64,000 nt of DNA, from positions 1 to 64,000 of the forward strand of contig SCSF01000133.1 in assembly GCA_004298435.1 (NCBI GenBank). The letters are read 5' to 3'. Of this stretch, positions 10,278 to 19,493 are shown in pieces (position 1 is the stretch's first letter; each line of letters opens with the position of its first letter). This DNA comes from Beijerinckiaceae bacterium. Its GTDB lineage: Bacteria; Pseudomonadota; Alphaproteobacteria; Rhizobiales; Beijerinckiaceae. Both the position numbers and the translations under genes were made by a program. A model generated the notes under the pieces. It had not been told where the DNA came from. It ran no database searches and worked only from the letters and a program-made list of their open reading frames with translations.

Positions 10278-12284
10278 ATGACCAGATCTGCCTGGAAAGC
10301 CGCGCCGGCTGGCCCGCGATCCATTGCTCTCGTCGGGCCTTACGGCAGCGGCAAGTCCACACTTTTCGACGCGTTGATGACGGCCGCCGGCGCGCCGGTC
10401 AAACGCGTTGCCGATGCACGCAGCCGCAGCATGACGACAGAGCTGCGCCTTGGCCATTGCAACTATCTCGATGAACCCTGGGCCATTCTCGATTGCCCCG
10501 GCTCGGTTGAATTTTCCTACGAGACACTGAGCGCGCTGATGGTCTGCGATCTCGCGGTCGTTGTCTGCGAACCTTCGCCCGACCGCATGGCGGGCCTCAC
10601 GCTTTTGATGAAAATGCTTGAGGATCATGTGATTCCGCATCTCGTTTTCATCAACAAGATCGACAGCTTCTCGGGCCGCATCCGGGATTCGATCGCGAGA
10701 TTGCAGAATTACTCAAGCTTTCCGATGGTTCTCCGGCAGGTTCCAATCCGCAACGCCGATAATGTCACCGGCTATGTCGATGTCGTGAGCGAGCGCGCCT
10801 ACCGCTATCTTCAGGCGCAGGACTCCGAGTTGATCACTCTGCCGAACGACATGCGTGAGCGTGAGCAGGAGGCGCGTGCAGGCCTGAGCGAGGTTCTCGC
10901 CGACCACGACGATGCAATCATGGAGAAAATTCTCGAAGACATTGCTCCGACATCGGACGAGTTGTTCAAGCAGCTTCACGAAGATCAGGCCCACGGCAGC
11001 ATCGTGCAGGTTCTGCTGGGCGCGGCGGGGCAGGGCTTCGGCGTTGAGCGCTTGTGGAAGGCTTTGCGGCACGATGCGCCGGACGCCCTGGAAACGGCCG
11101 AGCGTCATGGCATAGCCGCATCCGACCAGCCGCTGGTGCAGATCTTCAAGACCATCCACGCCGGTCAGGCAGCCTATACCGGGAAGCTCTCGCTGGGCCG
11201 CCTCTGGCGCGGCGCCGTTGTCGATGGAGCCACCATGGACTCAAGCCGCGTGGGGGGCATCTATCATTTCGTTGCCGGCGAACCGGTACGCATGACAAGC
11301 GCCAGTGCGGGCGAACTCGTCGGGCTCGGGCGGCTTGAAGCGGCGCAGACAGGCGCGGTCATCGGCTCGCACGATGCTTCCGAGCAGCTCGACTTTCCGA
11401 CGCCGCCCGAGCCGGTCTTCGCGCTGGCGATCGCCACCAAGGATCGCAAGGACGACGTGAAGCTCTCCACCGCGCTGCATAAGCTCGTCGAGGAAGACCC
11501 GTCGATTTCCGTCTTGCACGATCAGGCGACCGGCGAAACGTTGCTGAGAGGCCAGGGCGAGATCCATCTCAATGTCGCGCTCTACCGGCTCTCGAACAAT
11601 TACAATCTGCAAATAACTGTGGGCGTGCCGAAGATCGACTTCAAGGAAACGATCCGGCGGGACGTTCACCAGCATTCGCGGCTGAAACGGCAGACCGGCG
11701 GCCATGGGCAATTTGCCGATGTGAAGCTCGATGTCATGCCGCGCGCGCGAGGGGAGGGCTTTCTCTTCACGGACAAGATCGTCGGCGGCGCGGTGCCGAA
11801 AAATTACATTCCAGCGGTCCGCGAAGCCTCGGAGGAGGCGATGCAAAAAGGCCCCTTCGGCTATCCTGTCGTCGATGTCGGCGTGACGCTCGTCGATGGC
11901 ACGTTCCACAGCGTCGATAGCTCCGACATGGCGTTTCGCACTGCGACACGGCTTGGGGTCGCCGAGGCGCTGGCCAAGGCGGAGCCTGTCCTGCTTGAGC
12001 CGATCGATCATGTGACGGTCAGCGTTCCCAACCAGTTCACGCCCGGCGTGCAGCGGCTGCTGAGCGGACGCCGGGGTCAGATTCTCGGCTATGCGGAGCG
12101 CCCCGGCTGGACGGGATGGGACGATGTCGAGGCCTTGGTGCCCGAGGCGGAGCTGCATGATTTTATCCTGCAACTGCGTTCCGACACGATGGGGCTCGGC
12201 AGCTACAGAAAGAGTTTCGATCATCTCGCCGAGGCGCGTGGCAAGCTTGCTGCAAAAGGTACGGAGAAGGCTGCGACGCAATAG
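10278..12284 (+). CDS. elongation factor G-like translational GTPase (EF-G paralogue)
   Basis: P-loop GPYGSGKST, DCPGSVEF, NKID; later EF-G domain motifs (GQGEIHLNVAL, TGGHGQFADVKL, KIVGGAVPKNYIPAV). Confidence 0.9.
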   Translation: MTRSAWKAAPAGPRSIALVGPYGSGKSTLFDALMTAAGAPVKRVADARSRSMTTELRLGHCNYLDEPWAILDCPGSVEFSYETLSALMVCDLAVVVCEPSPDRMAGLTLLMKMLEDHVIPHLVFINKIDSFSGRIRDSIARLQNYSSFPMVLRQVPIRNADNVTGYVDVVSERAYRYLQAQDSELITLPNDMREREQEARAGLSEVLADHDDAIMEKILEDIAPTSDELFKQLHEDQAHGSIVQVLLGAAGQGFGVERLWKALRHDAPDALETAERHGIAASDQPLVQIFKTIHAGQAAYTGKLSLGRLWRGAVVDGATMDSSRVGGIYHFVAGEPVRMTSASAGELVGLGRLEAAQTGAVIGSHDASEQLDFPTPPEPVFALAIATKDRKDDVKLSTALHKLVEEDPSISVLHDQATGETLLRGQGEIHLNVALYRLSNNYNLQITVGVPKIDFKETIRRDVHQHSRLKRQTGGHGQFADVKLDVMPRARGEGFLFTDKIVGGAVPKNYIPAVREASEEAMQKGPFGYPVVDVGVTLVDGTFHSVDSSDMAFRTATRLGVAEALAKAEPVLLEPIDHVTVSVPNQFTPGVQRLLSGRRGQILGYAERPGWTGWDDVEALVPEAELHDFILQLRSDTMGLGSYRKSFDHLAEARGKLAAKGTEKAATQ

Positions 12285-12549
12285 CTTTTCCGGGACAGGC
12301 GCTTGATCCGGAAACATTTGATGTTCATGTAAGCCAAAGCGACAGAGTGTGATTGGCATGCGATGCGAGCATCGGTGAAGCTGATCAGGATTTTAATTGT
12401 CTGATTCGGCAAAAAGTCGGATCTCGGCCATCCTGGCGTCGGATTCGACTTTTATATTCAAAAAATGGTCGCTGCGGGCCATCACGCTGATGCGCGCCAA
12501 ACCCCGACGAGGTCACGGGGCGTGTGCCGGGAAGTAATGGGAGGCCGTT

Positions 12550-12738
12550 ATGGATGCTCACTTCGAACAATTGCAACGAGCCGATTCGAGTGAGGAAGAT
12601 TTTTCGAACGCGCTTGTACAGCGGATCAGAAAGCTGCGCTGGATGGGTATGGAAGATGAGGCGGAGCGCCTTCAGGCCATGCTGCGCCAGATCCACCCTG
12701 CGGATATCCTGTTTTCGGATCCATCGGACACGGACTAA
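12550..12738 (+). CDS. small acidic hypothetical protein (62 aa)
   Basis: ATG preceded by GGGAGG Shine-Dalgarno-like sequence; MDAHFEQLQRADSSEEDFSNALVQRIRKLRWMGMEDEAERLQAML. Confidence 0.5.
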   Translation: MDAHFEQLQRADSSEEDFSNALVQRIRKLRWMGMEDEAERLQAMLRQIHPADILFSDPSDTD

Positions 12739-12827
12739 GAACTTCTCGGTCGAATAGTATCTTGCGAGGAGCGCTTGCTGTTTTTGCAGGCGCAAGCGGG
12801 GCGGCAGCATCCTTCGGGGAAGCAAAG

Positions 12828-15488
12828 TTAGCCCGCTACCAGCGGCCTTCGGGTCCGTCGCAGAATTTCCTTCAATTCGGAAATACAGGAACCGCAGTTC
12901 GTGCCGGCGCGCAGCTTTCTGCCGAGCGCATGCACGTCCTCGATTTCATCTGCGGCGATAGCCTCGCGGATCGTGTCGATGCCGACATGAAAGCAGGTGC
13001 AGATGATGCGGCCGTGCGACGTCGCGCCGCCTCTGATTGCTCCACTCAGAAGCGACAGGCGGCAGCCGCCATCAAGCGGCGCTTTTCCGGCAAAGAGATC
13101 GATGACGGCCCCGGCCTCAGGCAGTCTGCCGGGCTGACCGAGGAACAGACATTCCTCGATCCCGTTGGCGCTCACAAAGGCGAGACGCGTGACGCCACGG
13201 GCCGGATCGCGATATTCGATCAGCTCCCAGCCCTCTTGCGGCGCAAGCAGCGCTTCGGCGGCATCCGCCATCTCCGTTGCGGGCTGCGGGCCTCTCAACC
13301 GGTAGATCTCGCATCCCATGCCGGGCCGCCGCGACCAGTAAAAAGAGTTTGAGGGCTTGAAGCGCCGCCGCGTGATGAGCAGCATTTCGAACCCAGTCAC
13401 GACCTTCTCGATCGTTACGGGCGTATGTTTCAATTCCGGCTGATGCGAAATCGGATCGACGGCGGGATTGGCCAGGGCTCCGGCGACGCAACGCCCTGCG
13501 AATTGGTCGCTCCAGTGCATCGGCAGAAAAAGGCTGCCGTCCGGCTGGTCAGGCGCCACCCGCGCCTCGGCGAGTGCCGTGCCCCATGAGGTCGTGAGCC
13601 GGACGAGATCGCCATCGGAGATGCCGCGTTTTGCAGCGTCTCCCGGCGCAATTTCGACGCAGGGCTCTGGCCGGTGCAGCGACAGTCGCGGCACGAGGCC
13701 GGTGCGGGTCATCGTATGCCATTGGTCGCGCAACCTGCCGGTATTGAGGATCAGCGGATAGGCTGCGTCCGCCGCGAACCGCGGCGCGCGCTGGCGCACA
13801 GCGACGAAGTGACCGCGCTGGTCCTCTGTCGGGTAGAGGGCATCATCGAGCAGCCTTTGCGTGCCCTCGTCGCGGCCAGCGGAGACAGGCCATTGCACGG
13901 GTGCAAGCGTGTCATAGGCGGCGTCATCGATGTGCATCAGTCCGCCAAGATCGAAACGGCGGGCGTCGTCATTCTCGAAAGCCGAAAGCGCCGCATGTTC
14001 GCGAAAAATGTCGGCGGCGCGCCGGTACGGAAAGCTTGCCGCGTAACCAAGACGCTCCGCGACTCCGGTAACTATAGCCCAGTCGCAGCGTGCCTCGCCG
14101 GGCGGCGCGCGAAAGGCACGCTGGCGTGAGATTCTCCGCTCCGAATTGGTGACGGTGCCGTCCTTTTCGCTCCAGCCGGCGGCGGGCAGAAGCACATGCG
14201 CCAGTTCTGCCGTGTCCGTTTCCCCGGTGCAGTCCGACACCACGACGAACGGACAGTCTGCGAGCGCCTGCCGCACCTTGCCGGCATTCGGCATGCTGAC
14301 CGCCGGGTTGGTGCCCATGATCCAGAGCGCCTTGATCTGCCCGTCGGCGACGGCATCGAACATTTCGACCGCTGGGAGCCCGGGCCGCTGCGCCATGTTC
14401 GGCGCATTCCAGAAGCGACAAACCTTGTCGATCGCTGCCGGATCGTCAAAGCTCATATGCGCCGCAAGCTGATTGGCCAGGCCGCCAACTTCGCGCCCGC
14501 CCATCGCGTTGGGCTGGCCAGTGAGTGAGAAGGGTCCGCTGCCGGGCTTGCCGATCCGCCCCGTAGCGAGATGGCAATTGATGATGGCGTTCACCTTGTC
14601 GGTGCCCGCGGACGACTGGTTGACGCCCTGGGAATAGGCAGTGACGGTCTTCTCCGTCCCGGCGAACCAGTCGTAGAAGAGCTTGAGATCGCGCGGATCG
14701 AGGCCACAGCGGGCGGCAACCGAGGCGAGAGAGCCGGCTTCTGCGGTCGCCGTCGCAAGAGCCTCCGCAAACCCCGAGGTGTGGCTGCCGATATATTCGG
14801 CGTCGATCGCATCTTTCGCCGCAAGATACGCCAGCAGGCCATTGAAGAGCAGAACGTCCGTACCGGACGCTATGGGGAGATGTAGATCGGCCGAAGCGGC
14901 GCTTGCCGTCCGGCGCGGATCGATCACGACGACGCGCGTGCCATGCTTCTCGCGCGCGGCCTCAAGGCGCTGAAACAGGATTGGATGACACCAGGCTGTA
15001 TTGGAGCCGACAAGAACAACGAGATCGGCGCTATCGAAATCTTCATAGCAGCCAGGCACGAGATCTTCGCCGAAGGCGCGACGATGGCCTGCGACGCTGG
15101 ACGACATGCACAGACGCGAATTCGTGTCGATATTGGCGGTGCCGAGAAAGCCTTTCGCGAGCTTGTTGGCGACGTAATAATCCTCCGTCAGCAACTGCCC
15201 GGAGACATAGAAGGCAATCGACTCGGGGCCATGCTGGTCGAGCGCTTCCCGAAAGCGCTGTGCGACGAGATCGAGCGCTGTGTCCCATGCAACGCGGAGG
15301 CCGCCGGCTTTTGGATGCAGAAGACGGCCGGAGAGGCGAAGCGTTTCGCCGAGCGCGCTTCCCTTTGAGCAGAGCCGTCCCAGATTCGCCGGATGTTCAG
15401 AATCGCCTCTGACGTTGCCGTCTGAGTCGGCCACGACGCCGCAACCGACGCCGCAATAGGGGCAAGTGGTGTGCGTCTCTTTGCTCAA
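12828..15488 (-). CDS. nasA: assimilatory nitrate reductase catalytic subunit (molybdopterin, [4Fe-4S], C-terminal BFD-like [2Fe-2S])
   Basis: TTCPYCGVGCGV...GRLCSKGS N-terminus; molybdopterin oxidoreductase body; CTCFHVGIDTIREAI...GTNCGSCISELKEIL C-terminus. Confidence 0.92.
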   Translation of the reverse strand: MSKETHTTCPYCGVGCGVVADSDGNVRGDSEHPANLGRLCSKGSALGETLRLSGRLLHPKAGGLRVAWDTALDLVAQRFREALDQHGPESIAFYVSGQLLTEDYYVANKLAKGFLGTANIDTNSRLCMSSSVAGHRRAFGEDLVPGCYEDFDSADLVVLVGSNTAWCHPILFQRLEAAREKHGTRVVVIDPRRTASAASADLHLPIASGTDVLLFNGLLAYLAAKDAIDAEYIGSHTSGFAEALATATAEAGSLASVAARCGLDPRDLKLFYDWFAGTEKTVTAYSQGVNQSSAGTDKVNAIINCHLATGRIGKPGSGPFSLTGQPNAMGGREVGGLANQLAAHMSFDDPAAIDKVCRFWNAPNMAQRPGLPAVEMFDAVADGQIKALWIMGTNPAVSMPNAGKVRQALADCPFVVVSDCTGETDTAELAHVLLPAAGWSEKDGTVTNSERRISRQRAFRAPPGEARCDWAIVTGVAERLGYAASFPYRRAADIFREHAALSAFENDDARRFDLGGLMHIDDAAYDTLAPVQWPVSAGRDEGTQRLLDDALYPTEDQRGHFVAVRQRAPRFAADAAYPLILNTGRLRDQWHTMTRTGLVPRLSLHRPEPCVEIAPGDAAKRGISDGDLVRLTTSWGTALAEARVAPDQPDGSLFLPMHWSDQFAGRCVAGALANPAVDPISHQPELKHTPVTIEKVVTGFEMLLITRRRFKPSNSFYWSRRPGMGCEIYRLRGPQPATEMADAAEALLAPQEGWELIEYRDPARGVTRLAFVSANGIEECLFLGQPGRLPEAGAVIDLFAGKAPLDGGCRLSLLSGAIRGGATSHGRIICTCFHVGIDTIREAIAADEIEDVHALGRKLRAGTNCGSCISELKEILRRTRRPLVAG

Positions 15489-16699
15489 GCGGCCATCTCC
15501 GGCTGGAATATCAGAAGATCGCGCGGAGCCTTGATCGAGCGGCGGCTCTGGATGAAGTCCAGATAATCCGCGCCACCCTGCACGTCGCCGTAGAGCAGGG
15601 CGCCGACGAGCCGCTCATCGCGGGCGACAAGGCGTTTGTAGATTCCGCGAGCGGCATCGCGGAACATCAGGATCTCCGTATCCTCGTCGCCATAAATGTC
15701 GCCTGTCGAGAACACGTCTATGCCGGTGACCTTGAGACGCGTTGCTGTTGCAGCAGGCTTGTAAAGGGCGGAATGATCGCCGCAGAGCCGCGCCGCCAGA
15801 GTCCGCGCCATGTTATAGAGAGGCGCAACGAGGCCGAAAACCTCGCCGCGATGTTCCACGCATTCGCCGATTGCGGAGATGGCGGGATCGTTCGTTACGA
15901 GCCGATCATCGATTTCGATTCCGCGGTTCACGGAGAGGCCACAACTCAGCGCAAGCTCGATGTTGGGCCTGATGCCGATGGCCATGACGACAAGACTTGC
16001 TGCTATTTCGCAGCCGTCTGCAAGGATGACGCTCTCGACATGATTGCTGCCAAGGATCGCCTCGGCTGTCGCATTGGTGATGACGTTGATGCCGCGCCAC
16101 GCGAGGTCCTTTCTGAGCATGGCTCCAGCGACGGGATCGAGTTGCCGCTCCATCAGATGCGGCATGAGATGCAGCACGGTCACTTCCATGCCGCGCCGTC
16201 TCAGGCCATAAGCCGCCTCAAGTCCGAGCAGACCGCCGCCAATGACGATTGCCTTGCCGCCTGTCGCCGCCGCCTTCTGCATGGCCTCGACATCGGCGAC
16301 GGTTCGAAAGCTGACGACGCCGGGCAAGGCGGCCCCTTCGATGGGCAGCATCAGCGGCATGGAGCCCGTTGCCAGGATCAGATGGTCATAGGCTGCGCGT
16401 ATTCCTGATTCGCTGACGACTTCTCGCGCGGCACGGTCGATGCCGACGATCTTCTGGCCGGCACGGAAGGTTATGCCGTGACGCGCATACCAGCCGTGGT
16501 CATGTAGTAGAATCGATGCGAAATCCTTCTCTCCCGCCAGCATTGGGGAGAGCTGGATCCGATCGTAATTGCCATAGGGTTCGGCGCCGAAAACAGTAAT
16601 GGCGTAGCGGTTCGGCGCACGCGCGACAATCTCCTCAATCGCACGCATGCCAACAAGCCCGTTGCCGATGAGCACGAGACGCTTCGCTTCAGAATTCAT
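15485..16699 (-). CDS. FAD/NAD(P)-dependent oxidoreductase, nitrate/nitrite reductase electron-transfer subunit (NasB/NirB N-terminal-like)
   Basis: LVLIGNGLVGMRAIEEIV, EPYGNYDRIQLSPML, GKAIVIGGGLLGLEAAYGLRRRGMEVTVLHL; overlaps nasA start. Confidence 0.88.
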   Translation of the reverse strand: MNSEAKRLVLIGNGLVGMRAIEEIVARAPNRYAITVFGAEPYGNYDRIQLSPMLAGEKDFASILLHDHGWYARHGITFRAGQKIVGIDRAAREVVSESGIRAAYDHLILATGSMPLMLPIEGAALPGVVSFRTVADVEAMQKAAATGGKAIVIGGGLLGLEAAYGLRRRGMEVTVLHLMPHLMERQLDPVAGAMLRKDLAWRGINVITNATAEAILGSNHVESVILADGCEIAASLVVMAIGIRPNIELALSCGLSVNRGIEIDDRLVTNDPAISAIGECVEHRGEVFGLVAPLYNMARTLAARLCGDHSALYKPAATATRLKVTGIDVFSTGDIYGDEDTEILMFRDAARGIYKRLVARDERLVGALLYGDVQGGADYLDFIQSRRSIKAPRDLLIFQPEMAA

Positions 16700-16887
16700 A
16701 TTGGGTCCTGATCCGCGCAAGGGCCATAGGGTTTTCGCACCCGTAAGCTCGCGGGCATGAGCCGCGAGACGAGCAGGCTCAGCGTCCAAGCAACTTGCGT
16801 GCCCAGATCAATTCCGGTGTGGAGGCGGTCTATGAGGAGTGGATTTGGCTATGCGTTATGCAGCCGCGCGCGGCGGGTGCCGAAATT

Positions 16888-17901
16888 TCACTCGGAAGGC
16901 CGCTCGGCAGCCGCGCGCGCGAGCCGGTCGTTAATCGCTTCGCCGAGGCTCGTGTCAGGAATTGGCGCAACCGCGATCATGTCGAAACCACGAGAATCGA
17001 GAACGCGTAAATGTCTGAACAGATTGGCTGCCGCCTCGGTCGTATCGCCCGAATGGGAGAGATCGAGCACATTTTCCGCAGGCGGGAAGATGCCGCCAAA
17101 ATCGAGGCCGCCTTCACCGGTGCGAAGCTCGCGGGCGGCGAGCCTGAGCCGGGCGCGCGGCGCGTAATGTGACGCAAGCTGGCCCGGCGAAGTGGGTGCG
17201 CCGTCGCCAGCGATACGTCCCGCAAGGGCGCGGCCGAGCACTATTTCGATTGCGTTGCGTGAAATGCCGCCGGGGCGCAGCAGCCTCGGAACGTCTTCAA
17301 CGCAGGAAATGATGGTCGATTCGACGCCGACAGGGCACGGTCCCGCATCAAGAATCATGTCGATTCTTCCGGCAAGATCTTCCTCTACATGCGCTGCGGC
17401 CACCGGGCTCATGCGCCCCGAGATATTTGCAGAGGGTGCGGCGATTGGCCGTCCTGTTGCGGCGATCAGCCTGTGCGCCGTTTCATGTCCCGGCACACGC
17501 AATGCGACGGTCTCAAGCCCGGCGCGCGCCAGTGCGCAAACCGTTCCACCCTCCGCCACCGGCAAAACGAGCGTCAGAGGCCCAGGCCAGAAGAATTGCG
17601 CCAGCAATTCGGCCTCAGGGGTGAAGACCGCTTGCTGCCGGGCTGCCGCCAAATTGGCGACATGGGCAATGAGGGGATTGAACGAGGGCCGGCCTTTCGC
17701 CGCGTAAATTCCCGCGACGGCAGAATCGGAGGTGGCGTCGCCGCCAAGCCCGTAAACCGTCTCGGTCGGAAAGGCGACGAGGCCTCCGGCGCGCAAAATC
17801 TGGGCAGCTTCTGTGATGGCTGCGGCATCGGCGGGAACAAGGCGTGTCAGCGATGACGGGAGCGTATCTTCCGTTTCGCCATTCAGGAATGTGGGTGACA
17901 T
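16888..17901 (-). CDS. L-threonylcarbamoyladenylate synthase (Sua5/YciO/YrdC)
   Basis: GGLVAFPTETVYGLGGDATSD, KGRPSFNPLIAHV, PSANISGRMSPV, C-terminal Sua5 domain. Confidence 0.93.
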   Translation of the reverse strand: MSPTFLNGETEDTLPSSLTRLVPADAAAITEAAQILRAGGLVAFPTETVYGLGGDATSDSAVAGIYAAKGRPSFNPLIAHVANLAAARQQAVFTPEAELLAQFFWPGPLTLVLPVAEGGTVCALARAGLETVALRVPGHETAHRLIAATGRPIAAPSANISGRMSPVAAAHVEEDLAGRIDMILDAGPCPVGVESTIISCVEDVPRLLRPGGISRNAIEIVLGRALAGRIAGDGAPTSPGQLASHYAPRARLRLAARELRTGEGGLDFGGIFPPAENVLDLSHSGDTTEAAANLFRHLRVLDSRGFDMIAVAPIPDTSLGEAINDRLARAAAERPSE

Positions 17902-17945
17902 TCGGGTAGTCTATAGCGTTTTTTCGCGCGAAATGGCTACAGGTC

Positions 17946-18503
17946 TCAGCCGACCTTGCGCATATTGCCATAGAGCAGCCGGTCGGCCCGCTCCTGCTCG
18001 GACTCGCGCGAGACGCGTGTCCCGTGGTTGACGAGGTCGGTGGCCTTGAGCAGCACTTCGCGCATAGCGTCTCCGGCGCGCGTGCAGAGTTCCGCGGTCG
18101 TGGAGGAGCTGAGGCTCCCGGCCTTATGCTGTCTGCGGATGGCGGCGACCGCGCCGACGGCGCGCCTGTCGAGATCGGCAACCACAGCTTCAAAATCCCG
18201 CCGAAAGCCGGAATCGAGCGAGGCATAGGCTTCGAGTGCGGAGGTCCGGCCAGGCAGAACTGATTTCGCGAAATAGCTTTGATAGCTTACCGGCCGCCAG
18301 CGCAAGATGTCGTCGATCAATTCAGGCATCACTGGCAAATGCTCGATCAACATCACGATTTCGTTGAATAAATTCAGATAATCGTTGGCGAGCCCGGAGG
18401 CAGGATTGACAATAGCCTCAGCCCGGGTCTGAAGAACGGCGGAGCTCTTCGGCGACGCGGCTATGCCGTCTCTTGTTGGATTGATGTTGGCATTCTCGGC
18501 CAT
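17946..18503 (-). CDS. conserved hypothetical protein
   Basis: 185 aa coding-like ORF with LANDYLNLFNEIVMLIEHLPVMPELIDDILRWRPVSYQSYF. Confidence 0.65.
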   Translation of the reverse strand: MAENANINPTRDGIAASPKSSAVLQTRAEAIVNPASGLANDYLNLFNEIVMLIEHLPVMPELIDDILRWRPVSYQSYFAKSVLPGRTSALEAYASLDSGFRRDFEAVVADLDRRAVGAVAAIRRQHKAGSLSSSTTAELCTRAGDAMREVLLKATDLVNHGTRVSRESEQERADRLLYGNMRKVG

Positions 18504-18744
18504 TGCTGACGTCTCGACCCCTGAATCTCCCAACCGAATTTAGCGGGGAGAAGGATAACAATCGGTTTCAAAAATCAGCATTTCCTCCAAACATCGGCCA
18601 TCATCTGTCTTTTTGCGTATTAGGTTGATTCCAAATGGGTCTTTTCACCACAACTGGGGCCTGCCCCTGCGTTACGGAGCCGTCTTCCGGACGCGACTTT
18701 TTGGCCGTGGTTGGCAACAAATCGCCTGCTGAAACGAAGTGCAT

Positions 18745-19479
18745 ATGTGCGGACGCTACTCCCTGACCTCGCCGCCGGAGGCGGTGCGCGATTTCTTCAA
18801 CTATGTCGAGCGGCCGAATTTTCCACCGCGCTTCAATATCGCTCCGACCCAGCCCGTTGGCGTAATCCATGCGGAAACCGATGCCGAAGGGACATGCCGA
18901 CGCCATTTCCGGCTGATGCGCTGGGGGTTTCTTCCGGCATTTGTGAAGGACCCGAAAACCTATCCGCTCGTCTTCAACATCCGCAGCGAAACACTGCGTG
19001 AAAAGCCGAGCTTTCGTGCCGCCATGAAGCGGCGCCGCTGCATTTTCCCGGCGGATGCCTTTTACGAATGGCAGAGACTCGGCCCTCGAAAAGGGGAGAG
19101 CCGGCCCTGGCTCCTGAAGCGGCGGGACGATGCGCCTCTCGCGCTGGCGGGCCTCTGGGAAAGCTGGATGGGACCGGATGGGGAGGAGATCGATACGGCT
19201 GCGATCATCACGACCGCCGCCAACGGCATGACCGCGCCGCTGCATCCGCGTCTGCCGGCGATCATCGAGCCATGCGATCTGGCGTTGTGGCTTGAAACCG
19301 GCGAGGCGAGCCTCGACGACGCCTTTGCGTTGTTGCGCCCTGCGGCAGAAAACGTGCTCACGTTTTTTGAGATCGGCCCCGGGATCAACAAGGCCGACCA
19401 TGACTCGCCCGAAGTGCAGCGGCCGGCTGAAACTCCGGCGGAGCCAACTGCGCCGCCGGAGCAAGGGAGTTTGTTTTAG
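18745..19479 (+). CDS. SOS response-associated peptidase (SRAP, YedK/HMCES family)
   Basis: MCGRYSLTSPPEAVRDFF with Cys2, RWGFLPAFV, RRCIFPADAFYEWQ, LHPRLPAII. Confidence 0.93.
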   Translation: MCGRYSLTSPPEAVRDFFNYVERPNFPPRFNIAPTQPVGVIHAETDAEGTCRRHFRLMRWGFLPAFVKDPKTYPLVFNIRSETLREKPSFRAAMKRRRCIFPADAFYEWQRLGPRKGESRPWLLKRRDDAPLALAGLWESWMGPDGEEIDTAAIITTAANGMTAPLHPRLPAIIEPCDLALWLETGEASLDDAFALLRPAAENVLTFFEIGPGINKADHDSPEVQRPAETPAEPTAPPEQGSLF

Positions 19480-19493
19480 CAACTCCTGTTTTT

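Noticed and set aside
11241-12359. 372-aa minus-strand ORF
   Set aside because: Antisense shadow of the EF-G-like gene.
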